From the NCBI GenBank assembly GCA_020284085.1, contig JACEVL010000420.1, positions 1,543,001-1,607,000 on the forward strand: DNA of 64,000 bases. The letters are read 5' to 3'. The notes under the pieces were generated by a model. It was not told the origin of the DNA, did not search any database, and was given only the letters and a program-made list of their open reading frames with translations. The stretch comes from Aporrectodea caliginosa (taxonomy: Eukaryota; Annelida; Clitellata; Crassiclitellata; Lumbricidae). Below, in pieces: positions 28,258 through 40,550 of this stretch. Every line of letters begins with the position of its first letter. Within the stretch, counting starts at the first letter, position 1. Both the position numbers and the translations under genes were made by a program.

Positions 28258-29000
28258 GGCAGGGTGACAGAATGCAGATCTGTCTGGTACCCATTGAAAC
28301 CACCTCCCTTTTCAGTGAATGCTAAGTAACTCTTGCATTTGTGGAAAGTTAACTGAGTACAGTTTTATTTTAACTGGGTCATCTTGATGACTTATCTGCA
28401 TGGTTATTAACATAGTTGCATATTCATGAATTGCAGTTCAGTCAACCGCTTGCAGTCTGACTAATTTTATTTAGGCTAACCTTGGTAATGAGTCACCAAG
28501 GAAAATAGTTGACCCAGTTGCATATTTATGAGTACTAGGTAATTAATATGGAGGTAGATTTGTGGCATAATTGATAATTCGTTGTTGCACAGACATAATA
28601 CAACGACAGAAAAACAGTTCTGTTGTCTTAGTTGTGCTTAATTAAAAAATCCGTCACCCTTGGGAGCACACCCCAGAACAAATTGTGCTCGCTTACACCA
28701 TGGCTTTCATTGAGATGAGGGATTATCTCACATAAGTGGAACAGTGTTGTCTTGTATATACCTGTGTATATTCCAAGGCATGTATATATGTGTACAACAT
28801 GCTTAAATATCTATGTATGTATGTATTTGCAAGCTGCCTAATGGTAGCACTGTAATGTGTTTATTGGCATGCTGTCTTTAGAAACTCTCTCAGAATGGAT
28901 GATGAAAAATTCTAGCCAAGAATAGTATTTTAAATCTGCCGTTGTTTCTTGGTGTTAACTCTATTCAGCACTGGTCATCTGATTCAAGAAGGTCATCTGG
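28258..29000. other. DAGL 3' UTR and downstream, no gene
   Basis: AT-rich unique sequence. ATTAAA near 28641 could be a polyadenylation signal. No coding match. Confidence 0.4.
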
Positions 29001-29005
29001 TCATA

Positions 29006-29455
29006 GGGGCCGTCCCAAATGACGTCACGCACCTGGGGAGGGGGTCAGAAATTTCTGACGATGTGTGACATGGGGTGGGTTTGAGAAGTGTGACGTCACA
29101 CCAGGTCTATGTTATTAAATTTAACAATTAACAACAATTTTATTTTATTAATAACAGCACTAATCTTGAGGATTAAATTTTCATTATTTTTTAATTATTT
29201 TAATGTATATGGGCACCATTATTAATAATTTTCTAATTATTTCAATATTTGGTCACCATTAGATTTTAAAATATTCATGCTTTCCCTATTTGTTCCATGA
29301 AGGAGCATTTTGCTTCGCCATGGAAATTTGGTTTTAGGGGTCAGAGCTTTGTGACGTCATTTTCAGAGGGGGTGTTACTTTTTGTGACGAAGTGTGACGA
29401 GGGGAGGGGGGTTAAAATCGGCCAAAATTGCGTGACGTCATTTATGGACGGCCCC
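29006..29455. mobile_element. 450-bp TIR element, GGGGCCGTCC ends
   Basis: It starts GGGGCCGTCCCAAATGACGT and ends in the inverse of GGGGCCGTCCATAAATGACG, about 27 bp of inverted repeat. The body is non-coding. Flanking ATA on both sides suggests a 2-3-bp target duplication. Confidence 0.75.
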
Positions 29456-29659
29456 ATACCCAAAACTAAACCTGTGCTTGATGGACAAGCTTTCTCAGTT
29501 AATGGACATAGATTTTAAATTTGTCCAATCGCGTATTTCCATTCTATGTTCCTAGCTGTTAGAAAGGAATATTCGTTATATAAATATTGTTCCAGCAGAA
29601 TTATTTCTGTGCCGAGAAGCATTCCTTTCTGCGTTGTAGTTTAAGAGGGTGCATTTATT

Positions 29660-29800
29660 TGAAGGTGGTTGAATGATAACACGCTGGCACGAAGATTGGA
29701 GGGATGCGGGTTTGATACCCGCTAGCCCATAAGGTTGACTCAGCCTTCAATTCTGTAGCGGACTGTTAAATGAGCAGTAGGACAAATACTCCTTGCAGGC
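29660..29800 (+). mobile_element. tRNA-headed SINE fragment
   Basis: GGATGCGGGTTTGATACCCG and CCCATAAGGTTGACTCAGCC match the head at 19555-19640. Confidence 0.5.
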
Positions 29801-29897
29801 GGCCATAGAGTTAAATTCAACTCCTGTTAAGCTTGTTTTTATCTGTTACTGCTATATCATGTAATCTTACTGCATATTTGTCAGTTTGAATTAATGA

Positions 29898-29950
29898 ACA
29901 ATTATTATTATTATTATTAATTATTATTATTATTATTATTATTATTACTG
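29898..29950. repeat. (ATT)n microsatellite
   Basis: ATTATTATT runs with one ATTA slip. Confidence 0.9.
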
Positions 29951-29959
29951 TTTGTGTTA

Positions 29960-31170
29960 CTATTATTGTTATGTATGTGTGTACAGTGAAATTGAAGCAA
30001 AGCTCACGATGACCAGTAGTTGATGTCACTTTTGTTGAACTTTTAGTGTACAGAGACCTCATTAGAACTAGGGAACCATACCACTAGTCATGCGATTACA
30101 CTGGAACCTGGCTAAGACGAGCCTTTTAGCATGAAATCTGATACAAAGCGGTTGCTGATGTGGGTCCAATATTCCACTTTTAAAATGACCTCGTTTTAAC
30201 ATGACCTCATTAGAGTGTGGTTCTCGAATTGACAGCAAAGAAAGTTACAATTGCTTTCATTTTTATGATTAGGTACTGATGTAACATTATCCTTTATCAA
30301 ATCTATTATATGGTGTATAATATGTTTTAATAGATACATTTTCAATATATACATTTTTAAAACTTAAAATTACATATATATGGATGACTGGGAGGCAGCC
30401 AATCCATGTGAGAATTAAGCGATTTGGTGCTATTTCTACAATAATTTGTTTAAATCTGTGCATAATTGTGTGCTATTGGTTGGCAGAGTGTCGTGCTGTT
30501 TGTAACAAGGGTAGTTGTAAATTTTATTTTTGTTGCATAAATTTGCATAAATACTGTGTAGGAGTGGTTAGAATTTATCCTGCAAACGTCAGCAGGTTGT
30601 TATGTTTTGTGTTTTTCATTTCCTCGTCGATTGAAGATTGTTTTTACATTTACGACTCAGTTTTGTATTCCTGTCACTTTTCAGTTGGCTTCAGTGTTTT
30701 ACATGTCAACCGTTGCACAATCACATCTGGTGTGGATTACTACACTGGGCTTATTGGAGACTTGGACTTAGCGAAACTATATTTGGGATCCTGACAGCTT
30801 TATATACGGATTCATGTCGTAGTGAAGCATGCTATGAGGAGGATCTGGTGTACTTTGTCCAACCTTCTGCTATGCAGTATTGTTGTTTTGCATTTTGACC
30901 AAGAGACACAGCGAATATAGAGAGTTAGAGAGTGTTGTATCATACTGTACTCTAGGCGGATTCTGTCGCAGCAGTGCTCATTAGTAATTTCTAAGCTTTA
31001 GTTTCCAACATTGATTTCCTATTGTAGTCAATCTGTTTTAGTGCTCTTTCAGGGACTCTGGTTTTAAATGAAATGAATTGCAGAAATCCGAGTCAGTAAG
31101 AGATGGTTAAATTTAGTTCAGTAGTTATGTGTGCTGGGTTTTAGACAATAACCTCTGTAGTTATGCACAG
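29960..31170. other. intergenic, nothing recognised
   Basis: AT-rich. The open frames at 30384-30898 (136 and 86 codons) overlap each other and match no family known to me. Confidence 0.4.
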
Positions 31171-31179
31171 TTCAACAGC

Positions 31180-31330
31180 GTTCATGATGAAATTGGTGTA
31201 CTGTGCTTGGGTTTCAAGTGGCGCTTTAGGAATTTGGAGCTATGTCCATTTCACGTGACAAGCCTGGGATTCGAACCCATGCCACGCTTCGTGGCATTGA
31301 GCTTTAGGCAAAATGATCATTGATACCATG
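31180..31330 (-). mobile_element. tRNA-headed SINE fragment, minus
   Basis: The minus strand has GGGTTCGAATCCCAGGCTTG (B-box-like). The TGGCGCTTTAGGAATTTGG end lies nearby on plus, so two fragments may abut. Confidence 0.4.
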
Positions 31331-31384
31331 ACCTTGTATCTGCAGTAGTTGTTGATTGATTGTGATTGGTTGATTGATGTGATT

Positions 31385-31570
31385 GAAGTTGCTGGCCCAC
31401 AATTTGTAACTGACCAATTGTAGTTCACTTCATCTGTAACTGACCAATGGTAGTTCATTTCATCTGTAAGTGACCAATGGCAGTTCACTTCATCTGTAAC
31501 TGGCCAATTGTAGTTTACCTGATCCGTAACTGACCAATCACAATTAAATTTAACTGACCAATGGCAATCA
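31385..31570. repeat. 30-bp tandem with six CCAAT boxes
   Basis: Units AACTGACCAATGGTAGTTCA plus TTTCATCTGT. Six CCAAT motifs occur at about 30-bp spacing, each within a GACCAAT or GGCCAAT context. Confidence 0.85.
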
Positions 31571-31599
31571 CCAGTAGCATTTTTGGAAGGATTCAGCGA

Positions 31600-34080
31600 A
31601 TGGCATTATTCATATAGCTCATAATTTGGAGTGCATTTTTCATCAGGTGATTCAAGTCTACCCGTCAGGTATATGTACGAAGCTTGTACGACGGTATAAG
31701 CTGAGGTGGATGTTATCATAGAAGGGCAATATTTCGTATTTGTTGATTACGCAGCAACGGTGTAGCAAACTTTTGTTGATATATTTTTATACGCTGTTGA
31801 ATTTAATTAGGCTTTTCTGGTGCGTTTTTTGTTTGCGTTGATTCTTTGCAATTTCATTTCAACTTCTTTTAGGACACTGCATATGATTTCCTGCATCAGA
31901 GGCGTTGATCCCTGTGGGGTGGAGGGGTGGTGGTGGCTGGGGAGACGTGTCCCACCCTGTGGTTAGGTTCAGAGGGATGTTTCAGAGGGATGTGTTTGTG
32001 TCTGCTGCAATATCTTGTGGTTTCATGCATCAGTCAATACTTCTCTTACTTAAATAGTTGCTTCTTTATATAGAAGAATAATGATAATAATAATTTCTCC
32101 AGGCATTTTCAAATTCTTGGCTATCATCTCTACCTCAAGTTAATATCGATACATGTAATAATAATAACAATAATTAATAATTATTATTAATAGTGGTGTG
32201 AGGTCAGTTTCCTTTTCCAGGAAAAAATTTATATATATCCAGCGTTATAATACCATAGCATGTCGAGGCGCTTTTACTGACTTCGCAGAGGATCATGTTG
32301 ATACCCATAGCAGCTCATAGCATAATTTTTAATTCATGAGGGATTACAGTTGATTACTTTAAATAAAAACTAATAATATTAACAATTAGTCAATAATAAT
32401 TTTTATTAGTTTAAAAGTGGGACTTGACTTGTAACAATAGTATAGCTAGGCTAATTTTATGAGGAGGGAAGGTGAGAAAAAAGGATATGTCGCCCCCCCT
32501 CTATGTTGGAAATGGATCAATGCCACTGTCTTGCATAATATTACTGTGCTACTTTAAAGCTGTATTCATTTCTTGCCAGGTAATACGCGTGTTTGTGTAG
32601 GAAGGAAATGGTTTTCGTGCTGTATACGTAGGATGTCTTTTCTTCGATCGAACAACGATCTCTGTCACTTAAACTGTGTTTTCGATCAGGATCTATTGTG
32701 CAGTTCCAGTAAACGATTGGTGTGTACTGTGGGTGTGTGAGTTCATGAACTTGTAGAACTTCAGATGTGACATGGTTCTTTCCGTGTCTTTGTGAATTCC
32801 CTTCTTGGATTTCTACCGGACCTGCCCAGGAATTTGTCTTGCACTACGATTTTTCTTAGTGGCGACCAATGCCAACCATCAACCAATCGATGCCATTGTT
32901 GCACTGTCACTGTAGAATTTCTTGTTACATTAGATTAGATATTATCAGGGCCTAAAATAATGTTTTCTGACACAAAGTGCGCAGTTGACAATGTCGACAG
33001 GCATGTAGCGAGACTTAAATTCAAGAGGAGGCAACTTCACAGACCATTGGCGAAATCTTGGTCATTGGGGTCATTGGTCAATCGAAGTTGTAGTGTGTAA
33101 AGGAAAGCAAGAGGAGGCAACTGCATTTTTGTGCCTCAATGTAGCTACGCCTATGAATGTCGAGTATGCAGAACTTTGACTTGTCTCGAGTGTGCAGTGT
33201 GTAGTATGAATTTCTGAGAGATTAGCTCAAGTTAACTACACACCATTTCATTCGACCGTAATAAATTCCGCCACTGCTCGTGCTCTTCAGTGCCATCCCA
33301 AAGGATGCAAAGGACGTCACAGCTCTTAGGACAGTTAACCTGCCGGATCGCCGTGGTAGTCTTTTCTAGGCCTAAGTACTCTGCACAAGTCTTTCATTCC
33401 GAATGGAAACCGTTTTCCACAAATCTTGCCGCATGCAGTTCTCTAGACATCCACGTTTGTTAGCCTACATGTAGCATTGGGCCAATAGCTGGCCATCAGT
33501 GGCACAATGCGGGTCAGCTATTGGCCCAATGAACGTGGCTGGCTGGGTCAGAAACTCTCGGACTCGTCCGACTGCCAGAATCAGGCTATACAGAAATTTG
33601 AGACGTCTATATCCTGTATTTTATACGAAGGCCTAATAAAAAAAACACTGAGCGAAGAGACTTGCATTAGATCTACATGAACATGTAGATCTGCGTCCCA
33701 GACCACATGACCGAATTGTCCCACAGGCTGACAACTTAATGAGCCAAAAACGTCAGCTTTTAACAAGAATGCTTTCATAATGTGTCTAATTTCATGTAAA
33801 CCAAAGAAATGCGATGTTATGCATTGAGCATAAAGACTTGCATATTAGATCGACATGAACATTTTCAGTAAACAAAAGGAACCATTTGACCGTCAGGTCT
33901 AACTGATACTTAGTTGTATAATTATGCTATCCAGACGCTAAAGAAGCTTTTATTGCCTTAGAATAATATTGTAGTTGATCGTTTGTTGCGCAAGCAAGGG
34001 GACTTGTGTTGCGCAAGTAACGTAGAGGGAAAGCGCTCGTGAGTGATGCGTTGGCGTTACTTAGACAGACTACGGTAGAA
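31600..34080. other. intergenic between DAGL and NDUFB4, no gene
   Basis: Unique AT-rich sequence with short AAT runs near 32080 and 32155. It includes the hairpin at 33475-33531. The last few hundred bases are the likely NDUFB4 promoter; no TATA box was recognised. Confidence 0.4.
33475..33531. repeat. 17-bp perfect inverted repeat
   Basis: Arms CATTGGGCCAATAGCTG (33475-33491) and CAGCTATTGGCCCAATG (33515-33531), with a 23-base loop, about 590 bases before the NDUFB4 start. Each arm contains ATTGG and CCAAT. Confidence 0.9.
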
Positions 34081-34124
34081 GTCAGTTAGTTATTCTATGG
34101 TTGATTAGTAGGGAAGGAGCAATC

Positions 34125-36720
34125 ATGGCGGCCGGTGGTAGGACAGACCGGTCGAAGCTTTTCGATCCGAATAAAATGTACGATGTCACCGAGGAGGAAC
34201 TGCGAGCTATCCAAGAGAGAGCGAAGATGAGGACGGCTCTCAAACACGAGTTTCAAAAGAAAGTGACCAATCCGTATCGTGGAGTCGGCGGATATGTTGT
34301 GAGTTGACGACCTTCAAACTTAGACAGTAACTGTTATCGTTTCGTTGGACAAACTCACTAAAATTCGTCAAATGTTTGTATGTTAGAATTACGTAAAATG
34401 CACAGATATAGTCATGCAGGTATTGAGTAAAACGTTTAACTTTACAAATTTAACTTTACGATGCAGGGTACGCTGCATCCATTCACTGCTGTCACCTAGG
34501 ACCAAATCTTGACTTCCTTAGCGCATTTTATAAATATTTGAATCTATGGCATTTAACTTACACTGCAATTCCTATTCACAATCTGGCGAGTAGGAGGTTC
34601 CAGAGAATACTTGTAATGTAGTTCCAGCATTGTGCATACTGCTTCAGATTCTGCTGCTGTATCCTGTTCTGGGCCTACAGTGACAGTTTTATTGGAACCC
34701 ATGTAATAATATTATTAAGAGATGCAGTTACTGTAGTAAAACGAGTGTACCAATTTTAGCCCTGGCTATTGGATCATGCATTGGAACACAGGACATTGTG
34801 CGATTAATGACCATTTGCTTTCGAGTTGTTCGTTGTATTTGAACAAAATGTTTCAGAAGTTTGGCTAGTGTTCACAGGCATTGTAAATTTTACCCTTGGA
34901 AGCATGGTGTTGTTTCGTGAATAGTTTGATCCAGCCATTCAGAGGTTTCTGTCGATGAGGGCCAATCACTGGGAGCAGTTTAAACCGTCTCCGAAGAATG
35001 CTGCGTTCGCTTTCTTCTCAACTGTTGTTCCGATCGTTTTCTTCTGGTGGATTTTCGAGAGAGATAGGGTATGTGTGTTTGATAGGGTTTGTGTGTTAAA
35101 TTGGTGGTTAATTTTAAACCTTTAGGAAGGGTAATCCAGATTTCGGTAGCTGTTGTGATTTTCATATCTACCCCAAGATCATGCTATCTAGAAATGCATA
35201 TAGGAAGGTCCAAACTTCTAAAGTGCCACTCGAAAGCCAATCGCATGGCACCAGCTTATTCACAGTTGAATAAACCAAAATTATTCCAGTTTCAGCCGTG
35301 TTTTGTACACATCCCAGGTCTGTTTATTCTGGCGACAACTGCTCAGCTGCTTTCAGATTACTATAATTTTTAACATGGCCCGCTTTACGTGGTCATGCTG
35401 GGTCAGACAGTGCATTTTATTTAGTACCCAGGTAATTTATTCCTTCTTTCAAGTTACTTCTAGTTTTGAGTGTCCTGAGGCATTTCTCTTAAGAGTGATG
35501 CTGTCTCGAGTTACAATTGAAGTTGTCTACCACAGAGTTCTAAGGTGGAAATTCTATTATGTATGTCGCTTGGGATTGACTTGTATAGTATCCTGTTAGT
35601 CACTGATGAGGGTTAAAGTTTGGTGTACAATACTGGGAGTTACTGTATCAGGCTTTAATTTTGATTCTCAAGTCAACCACATACATTGTACATGTTGTCA
35701 GGCACGTTAGTTCTGCCGTGCTGTATTCTTGTGGTACATGGCCCAAGCTCCACAATGCTGTTCGTGCCACCACCCTGACCAGGATGCCATAATTGTAATT
35801 GAGTATTTATAAAGCACCACTTAAAATCCGAGGCGCTCCGACCCAGGTCAGTGTCTTAAATGAGAGAGAGGTTTTCAGACACTCGCCTCTTTGGGGCTGT
35901 CGTGATGGACCTGGGCCACGTCTTGCACCAACTACTACCCAACCAAACCCACCCACTACTCCCTCCATCCCCGTGCCCATGATCGCATAATCCCCCAGCT
36001 GACGGCCTAATGCACAAAACATTTTTATGATGCTACAAACTTTTTAACTGTGTTTATTAAATGTACTGTATGTACACCAAAGTGTGATTATCAATTATTG
36101 GTTAATGAATATATTTACTCACTTGGTTACCTGGGCTTAATGATAAAACAAGCAAAATGTCAATCTGTTTAGAACAGTGTTTCTTAACCAGTGCTCAACC
36201 GAACCCCTGGGGTTCGGTGAGCCAGTGCCAGGGGTTCGGCAGAGGTCCTCTGAAATATATACATAATCAGGGTCAGTGAGTCTGAGAGAAAATTTATTTT
36301 TATTTTTCGACTTTTATTTCATAAAATAGTTAACTGTTAGTAGTTCATGTATTGAATGTATTAATATTGTCTCAGATTTTGGTACAATTTTTTTTTCCTT
36401 TTGTTCCCATTAGTTAAAAATTATTGTTCAAACTTGAGGGGTTCGGTGAGTGGTCTTGGATTTCTCTTGGGGTTCGGCTCCCTTGAAAAGGTTAAGAACC
36501 ACTGGTTTAGAAGATGTATCCATTGCTAATGCTGATTGTACTGAATATGTCGCCGATTGAATATTTATTGGCACAGAAGATATGAGAAAAATAACTTTGT
36601 TTGAAACTAATGTTAAATCCAGTAATATTTGTTGAATTTTCTTATTTGCAGAACACACTCGATCGAAAATGCAGACAAGGAGAAATTGCCTACAAGGACA
36701 GAAGCTGGAAGTTTATCTAA
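34125..36720 (+). CDS. NDUFB4: NADH dehydrogenase 1 beta subcomplex subunit 4-like (complex I B15), complete, 3 exons
   Basis: Accessory subunit of respiratory complex I in the mitochondrial inner membrane. Exons 34125-34298, 34925-35068 and 36652-36720 join in frame to 128 residues, close to the 129 of human NDUFB4. The protein begins MAAGGRTDRSKLFDPNKMYD, has a charged region (EEELRAIQERAKMRTALKHEF) and NPYRG, then HWEQFKPSPKNAAF and one membrane segment at about residues 84-102 (AFAFFSTVVPIVFFWWIF), followed by ERDR and a short basic end (SWKFI). There is no cleavable presequence, as expected. ATG 34125 was chosen because no in-frame ATG precedes it: the upstream in-frame start would be TTG. 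Intron 2 holds a complete hAT-like MITE. AATAAA at 37259-37264 is a candidate polyadenylation signal. Confidence 0.9.
35775..36010 (-). mobile_element. SINE-like fragment in NDUFB4 intron 2
   Basis: On minus, GTGGTGCTTTATAAATACTC at the end fits the recurrent GGCGCTATATAAAT module; CAGCCCCAAAGAGGCGAGTG lies upstream. Weak. Confidence 0.35.
36167..36512. mobile_element. hAT-like MITE in NDUFB4 intron 2
   Basis: The body 36175-36504 starts CAGTGTTTCTTAACCAG and ends GGTTAAGAACCACTG. Both sides carry identical GTTTAGAA. GGGGTTCGGTGAG repeats lie subterminally on both sides. Confidence 0.88.
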
Positions 36721-39700
36721 GAACAGTCGCCCAGTTTTCTTGGCGGACATGTTGCTAAGCAACGGCGATGGTTATTTTAGGCATAGATGGGAACAGAACA
36801 CTGGGGTTTCTTTTTCTCCGTTTAGAAATCTACACCATGAAAACAGGTTTGGTCATTTTGTGTGTGTGTGTTTTGTTTCTGCTAGTAAACGGTGTTTAGA
36901 TGGCAACTGGTTTGGATTTTCATATCATCAAGTCTGTAAGAATAACTTTGGACACTACAATGATGCAAAAAAACGGGAAAATTACATCAGTGGGTCGTTG
37001 TCGCTAGCATCATGTTCCTTTGTGCGTCCAATTAAGAACTGCTAAGAGCCTTTTACAGGTTCTTGCCAGGGACAAGAACTGATTTCCATAAGAAAACAAC
37101 AACAAAGAACATTTTTCGTCATGGTATTAGATGAACAAAGCTTTAAAATATATCTTCATATTTCTAAATGTTTTGATACACAAGCAACCGCTTGCGCTGC
37201 AAGTTTTCATGGAAACTGATTCCAAATTGGAAGAATTGCATAATTAGTTTTCACAACAAATAAACATCAACTTTGTGTATTATATCATCACAAGTTGGCT
37301 ATTCCAAGCCTTATATTGGCTAATATTTAAACTTAATTAAGCTAACTCGGGCCGAGGGAAACAACTGCCAAAGATGGGCGGAAGATCAGTTACTTTCCAG
37401 CCAGCGAAGAAAACAGTGCCCTTGGGATCGCCAAGTATCGAGCAGCACTATTTTCAAATACTGTTAAATTAACTAAACCTGTAACCTTTCGATTGTCAAG
37501 TCTCAAGCAGCATTAGTTTCAACTACTACCAAACAACAATGAACTAAATTAGTAATTATTAAAAAGTGTTGCCTAGATGACTTGACGCAGATAGTGTGCG
37601 TGTTGCATACAGCGAACAACGATGCCATATTTGGGAATTAAACGTATTGAATTATGAAACCTGTAGAAGAACAATTACACGTTGTTACACGAGGTCCTGC
37701 ATGCAGAATGAGCTAATAAAGACTAACCAACTACAATCCAGGTTACAAAGAATATTATGACACCGTCAATGATTGATTATACATGTAACTGATATCCCAA
37801 CAGCATATTACATCACTGATCATAGGATTCAATATCAGTTACCTAATAACTAAAATACCAATGAAGTACAAGTGAAGAAAAACATTTTTTGACCTAAGGG
37901 TTGAATGAAATGGACTCCAACCAAATCTGGAGGGCTATTGACAGTGTCATTGATTGGTACATGGAGTATCATGATACTTATGAAATGCTTGGATACGACA
38001 TCTAATTAGGTATAGTCACATGCAAAGTAATACAAGAATAACTACTAAATACAGTGTGGACTCATTTATGTGCCATTCCCAATAACTACGAAGTAGTGTA
38101 TCTCCCAAAGCAAGAACTGCGGTGCTAACTATTGACTTCAGTATTATACTTTTTACGCACCACCTGGTAATAACGTGCTGCATCTTCAGGCATGTCCCAA
38201 TGACTGCGCATTAATGAGTTCACACTGTAGGTGTCTGTGTTAACTAAAATAAGCATGAGAAATGCGGGCGTTTTCAGACAATAAAGCAAGCTGCAGACAA
38301 AAAATACTGAACAGGAAAAAAATCAACCTCTGAATTCACTTTATTTTCACGTCTTACTGTCTCACTTAAAGTCAACAATGATTACACAATATGTTGCAAT
38401 AGAAAAGCAGTTAACGCTGTAACATAAGAGGCATTTATATAGCTCTTGTGGGGCCTTCACTCACCCCTGCCCATATGCCCACACAGGCACATACGAGACC
38501 ATTATGGAACCCATCAAATGTTCAAGAGCATGCTGGTAAGGACAAAGTTTTAAAATCAAACACTGCTATGTCTTAATCACACCACCAAAAAGCCAAACAA
38601 AAGACGTTCCTAGAGTTGCTCCACTGCTGGTCAAGATTTCCAAACAGACCACAGCTACTCTTGCCAGTCTTAGAAAGTCCAGTTACAATCTGTAATAACT
38701 CCAGCAGAATTGTGATTTACATTACACAAGAATCTTCAGTTTAAGAGGCAACAGTTACATTACCTCTGAACATCTCAGATGAGACTGCCCTTACATTACA
38801 GAAAATATTTAACCATAACTGAAAATAAAAAACCTGCTACTAATTGTTACAGTAATAAAACTACATGTTGGGCAAGAATGAATCCAAGACAATACTGCCT
38901 GTAATTAAAACAACAATCGACATTTAAAACATGTACATGCCAAGTTAAAAACAAACAATAAAAACAATAGCCTGTGTTTTAAAGTGTAACTGCTGCCAAA
39001 CACAGGTAACAAACAACCTGTCAACAACCGTGTTGTTAGTTTGTTTTCACTAACATGAGTGTAGAAGATTAAACGAATACCAAACTATAGGAAAAGCTAA
39101 CCTTTTTAAGTAAAGCAAAGCTTCATTGTGCCATCGAAAACACGAGAAAGGGCAGGGAGGTTCCAAAGTAGGTCATTTGTGAGGATGTCTTTTGTCAACT
39201 CTCAAATGTAGCCTCACATCAACATTGTCAACTAATGCTGAATCTATCATTAGTTTGACGACTGCTTGGACACAACTCTCTTAAACCCTTACCACATGCA
39301 TAACACCAAACCCGAAATATGGCACCATTCAAGCGAAGTGGTGCAGGTAGGAGACACTGGTCACAACCTGAGACGTTTACAGGAATGAAGAGAAATTTGG
39401 AATAGTTTTGCCAACAAAGAGGAAAGATACATGCTCATTTATTATACACCCCTATCAACAAAGAACTGCCTCAGAGGTGGGTGGTCCTGGGAGGGAAAGA
39501 ACCTTTTGGATGAATAAGTCAATGAGACAATCTCTCACCATGGGTTGCATGGTTGACAAATGAGCATCAAAATCACACAAAACATTGAACTGAACCCTAG
39601 ACTCAGAAAAAAATTAAATGTGCCAAAGTGAAAGGCACCAATCAACTCAGGAAGTAATCTAAATACCCTATGTTTCCACCTCTACATCTTCCACCTTCCA

Positions 39701-40440
39701 ACCCTTATCTGTCACTCTGTCTATCACTCTCTCCCCATCTATATATCTTTCGCCGTCATTCTCAGACATTTCAATCTTAGCTAACGACCTTGTAACATTG
39801 TACCGCATAAACACGAGACAAAAAAATCGGTGCAAAATAATCTTTGAGACAGAAAGCAAAAATGAAATCATCAGGTCATATACCTATAACCACAAAGGTA
39901 AACCTTCAGATGTGAAGACAATTAGAAGCACCGTTAAAATCAGTCTTTGATTCGTCTCACAAATAACAAAAGGTAGCACTCTCTTCAAAGCATATATTCA
40001 AGACTCCCATCAAAAATCAGAATCCCAGTCTTTTTTCAGATCATAAATTCACATCCCATATTATCAATGCAGATTTCTCGATTCCCATACCTCAATCCCA
40101 GATCCACTTTTAAATCTCGGAACCCCAAATAAATCCAAGATTTCCTTTGAGAAACACATTTCCCTTTAAAATCCCAAATGCCTCTTTAAATCACAGACTC
40201 CCAGTTAATCCCACATATCCCTTTAAATTCCGGAATCCCTCTTAAATCACACATATTCTTTCACATCCCCAGTTTTTTGTTTGGACGGATTTTTATTTAA
40301 ACAACCATCACTGCACATCAAACTTCAAAATACAATCCACACAGCACACTTAATTCTCAAAACACTGTTCACAACACAACATACTTGATTATTAGCAAAC
40401 AAATTTGGCAGTATTCATGATTTCCGAGTCCTACAGGCAA
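36721..40440. other. NDUFB4 3' UTR and gene-free convergent region
   Basis: No coding match over 3.7 kb. The open frame reaching 37045 is a shadow of the last NDUFB4 exon continuing into the UTR. At 40010-40270, loosely repeated AATCCCAGATCC/TTTAAATC units occur. The remainder is AT-rich unique sequence. Confidence 0.5.
37259..37264 (+). terminator. candidate polyadenylation signal of the NDUFB4-like gene
   Basis: AATAAA about 540 bases after the stop codon in the plus orientation; another AATAAA lies near 37715. Either could end the transcript. Confidence 0.35.
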
Positions 40441-40462
40441 ACAGAATAAAATATCAATAAAC

Positions 40463-40468
40463 TTTATT
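40463..40468 (-). terminator. polyadenylation signal of the lamin gene
   Basis: AATAAA on the minus strand, about 83 bases after the lamin stop codon. It implies a short 3' UTR and supports 40551-40613 as the true terminal exon. Confidence 0.6.
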
Positions 40469-40550
40469 GAAGCAATCGCAGGACTCGATAGGTCGTAAGT
40501 CTGTACCTGAAATCAGTGTCACCAAAATAAACAACAATCAGAACCTCTCT

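Noticed and set aside
27150..28303. Minus frames over the DAGL last exon
   Set aside because: Antisense shadows of a long CG-rich coding exon.
36629..37045. 138-codon plus open frame
   Set aside because: It overlaps the last NDUFB4 exon in another frame and continues into its 3' UTR; no family motif.
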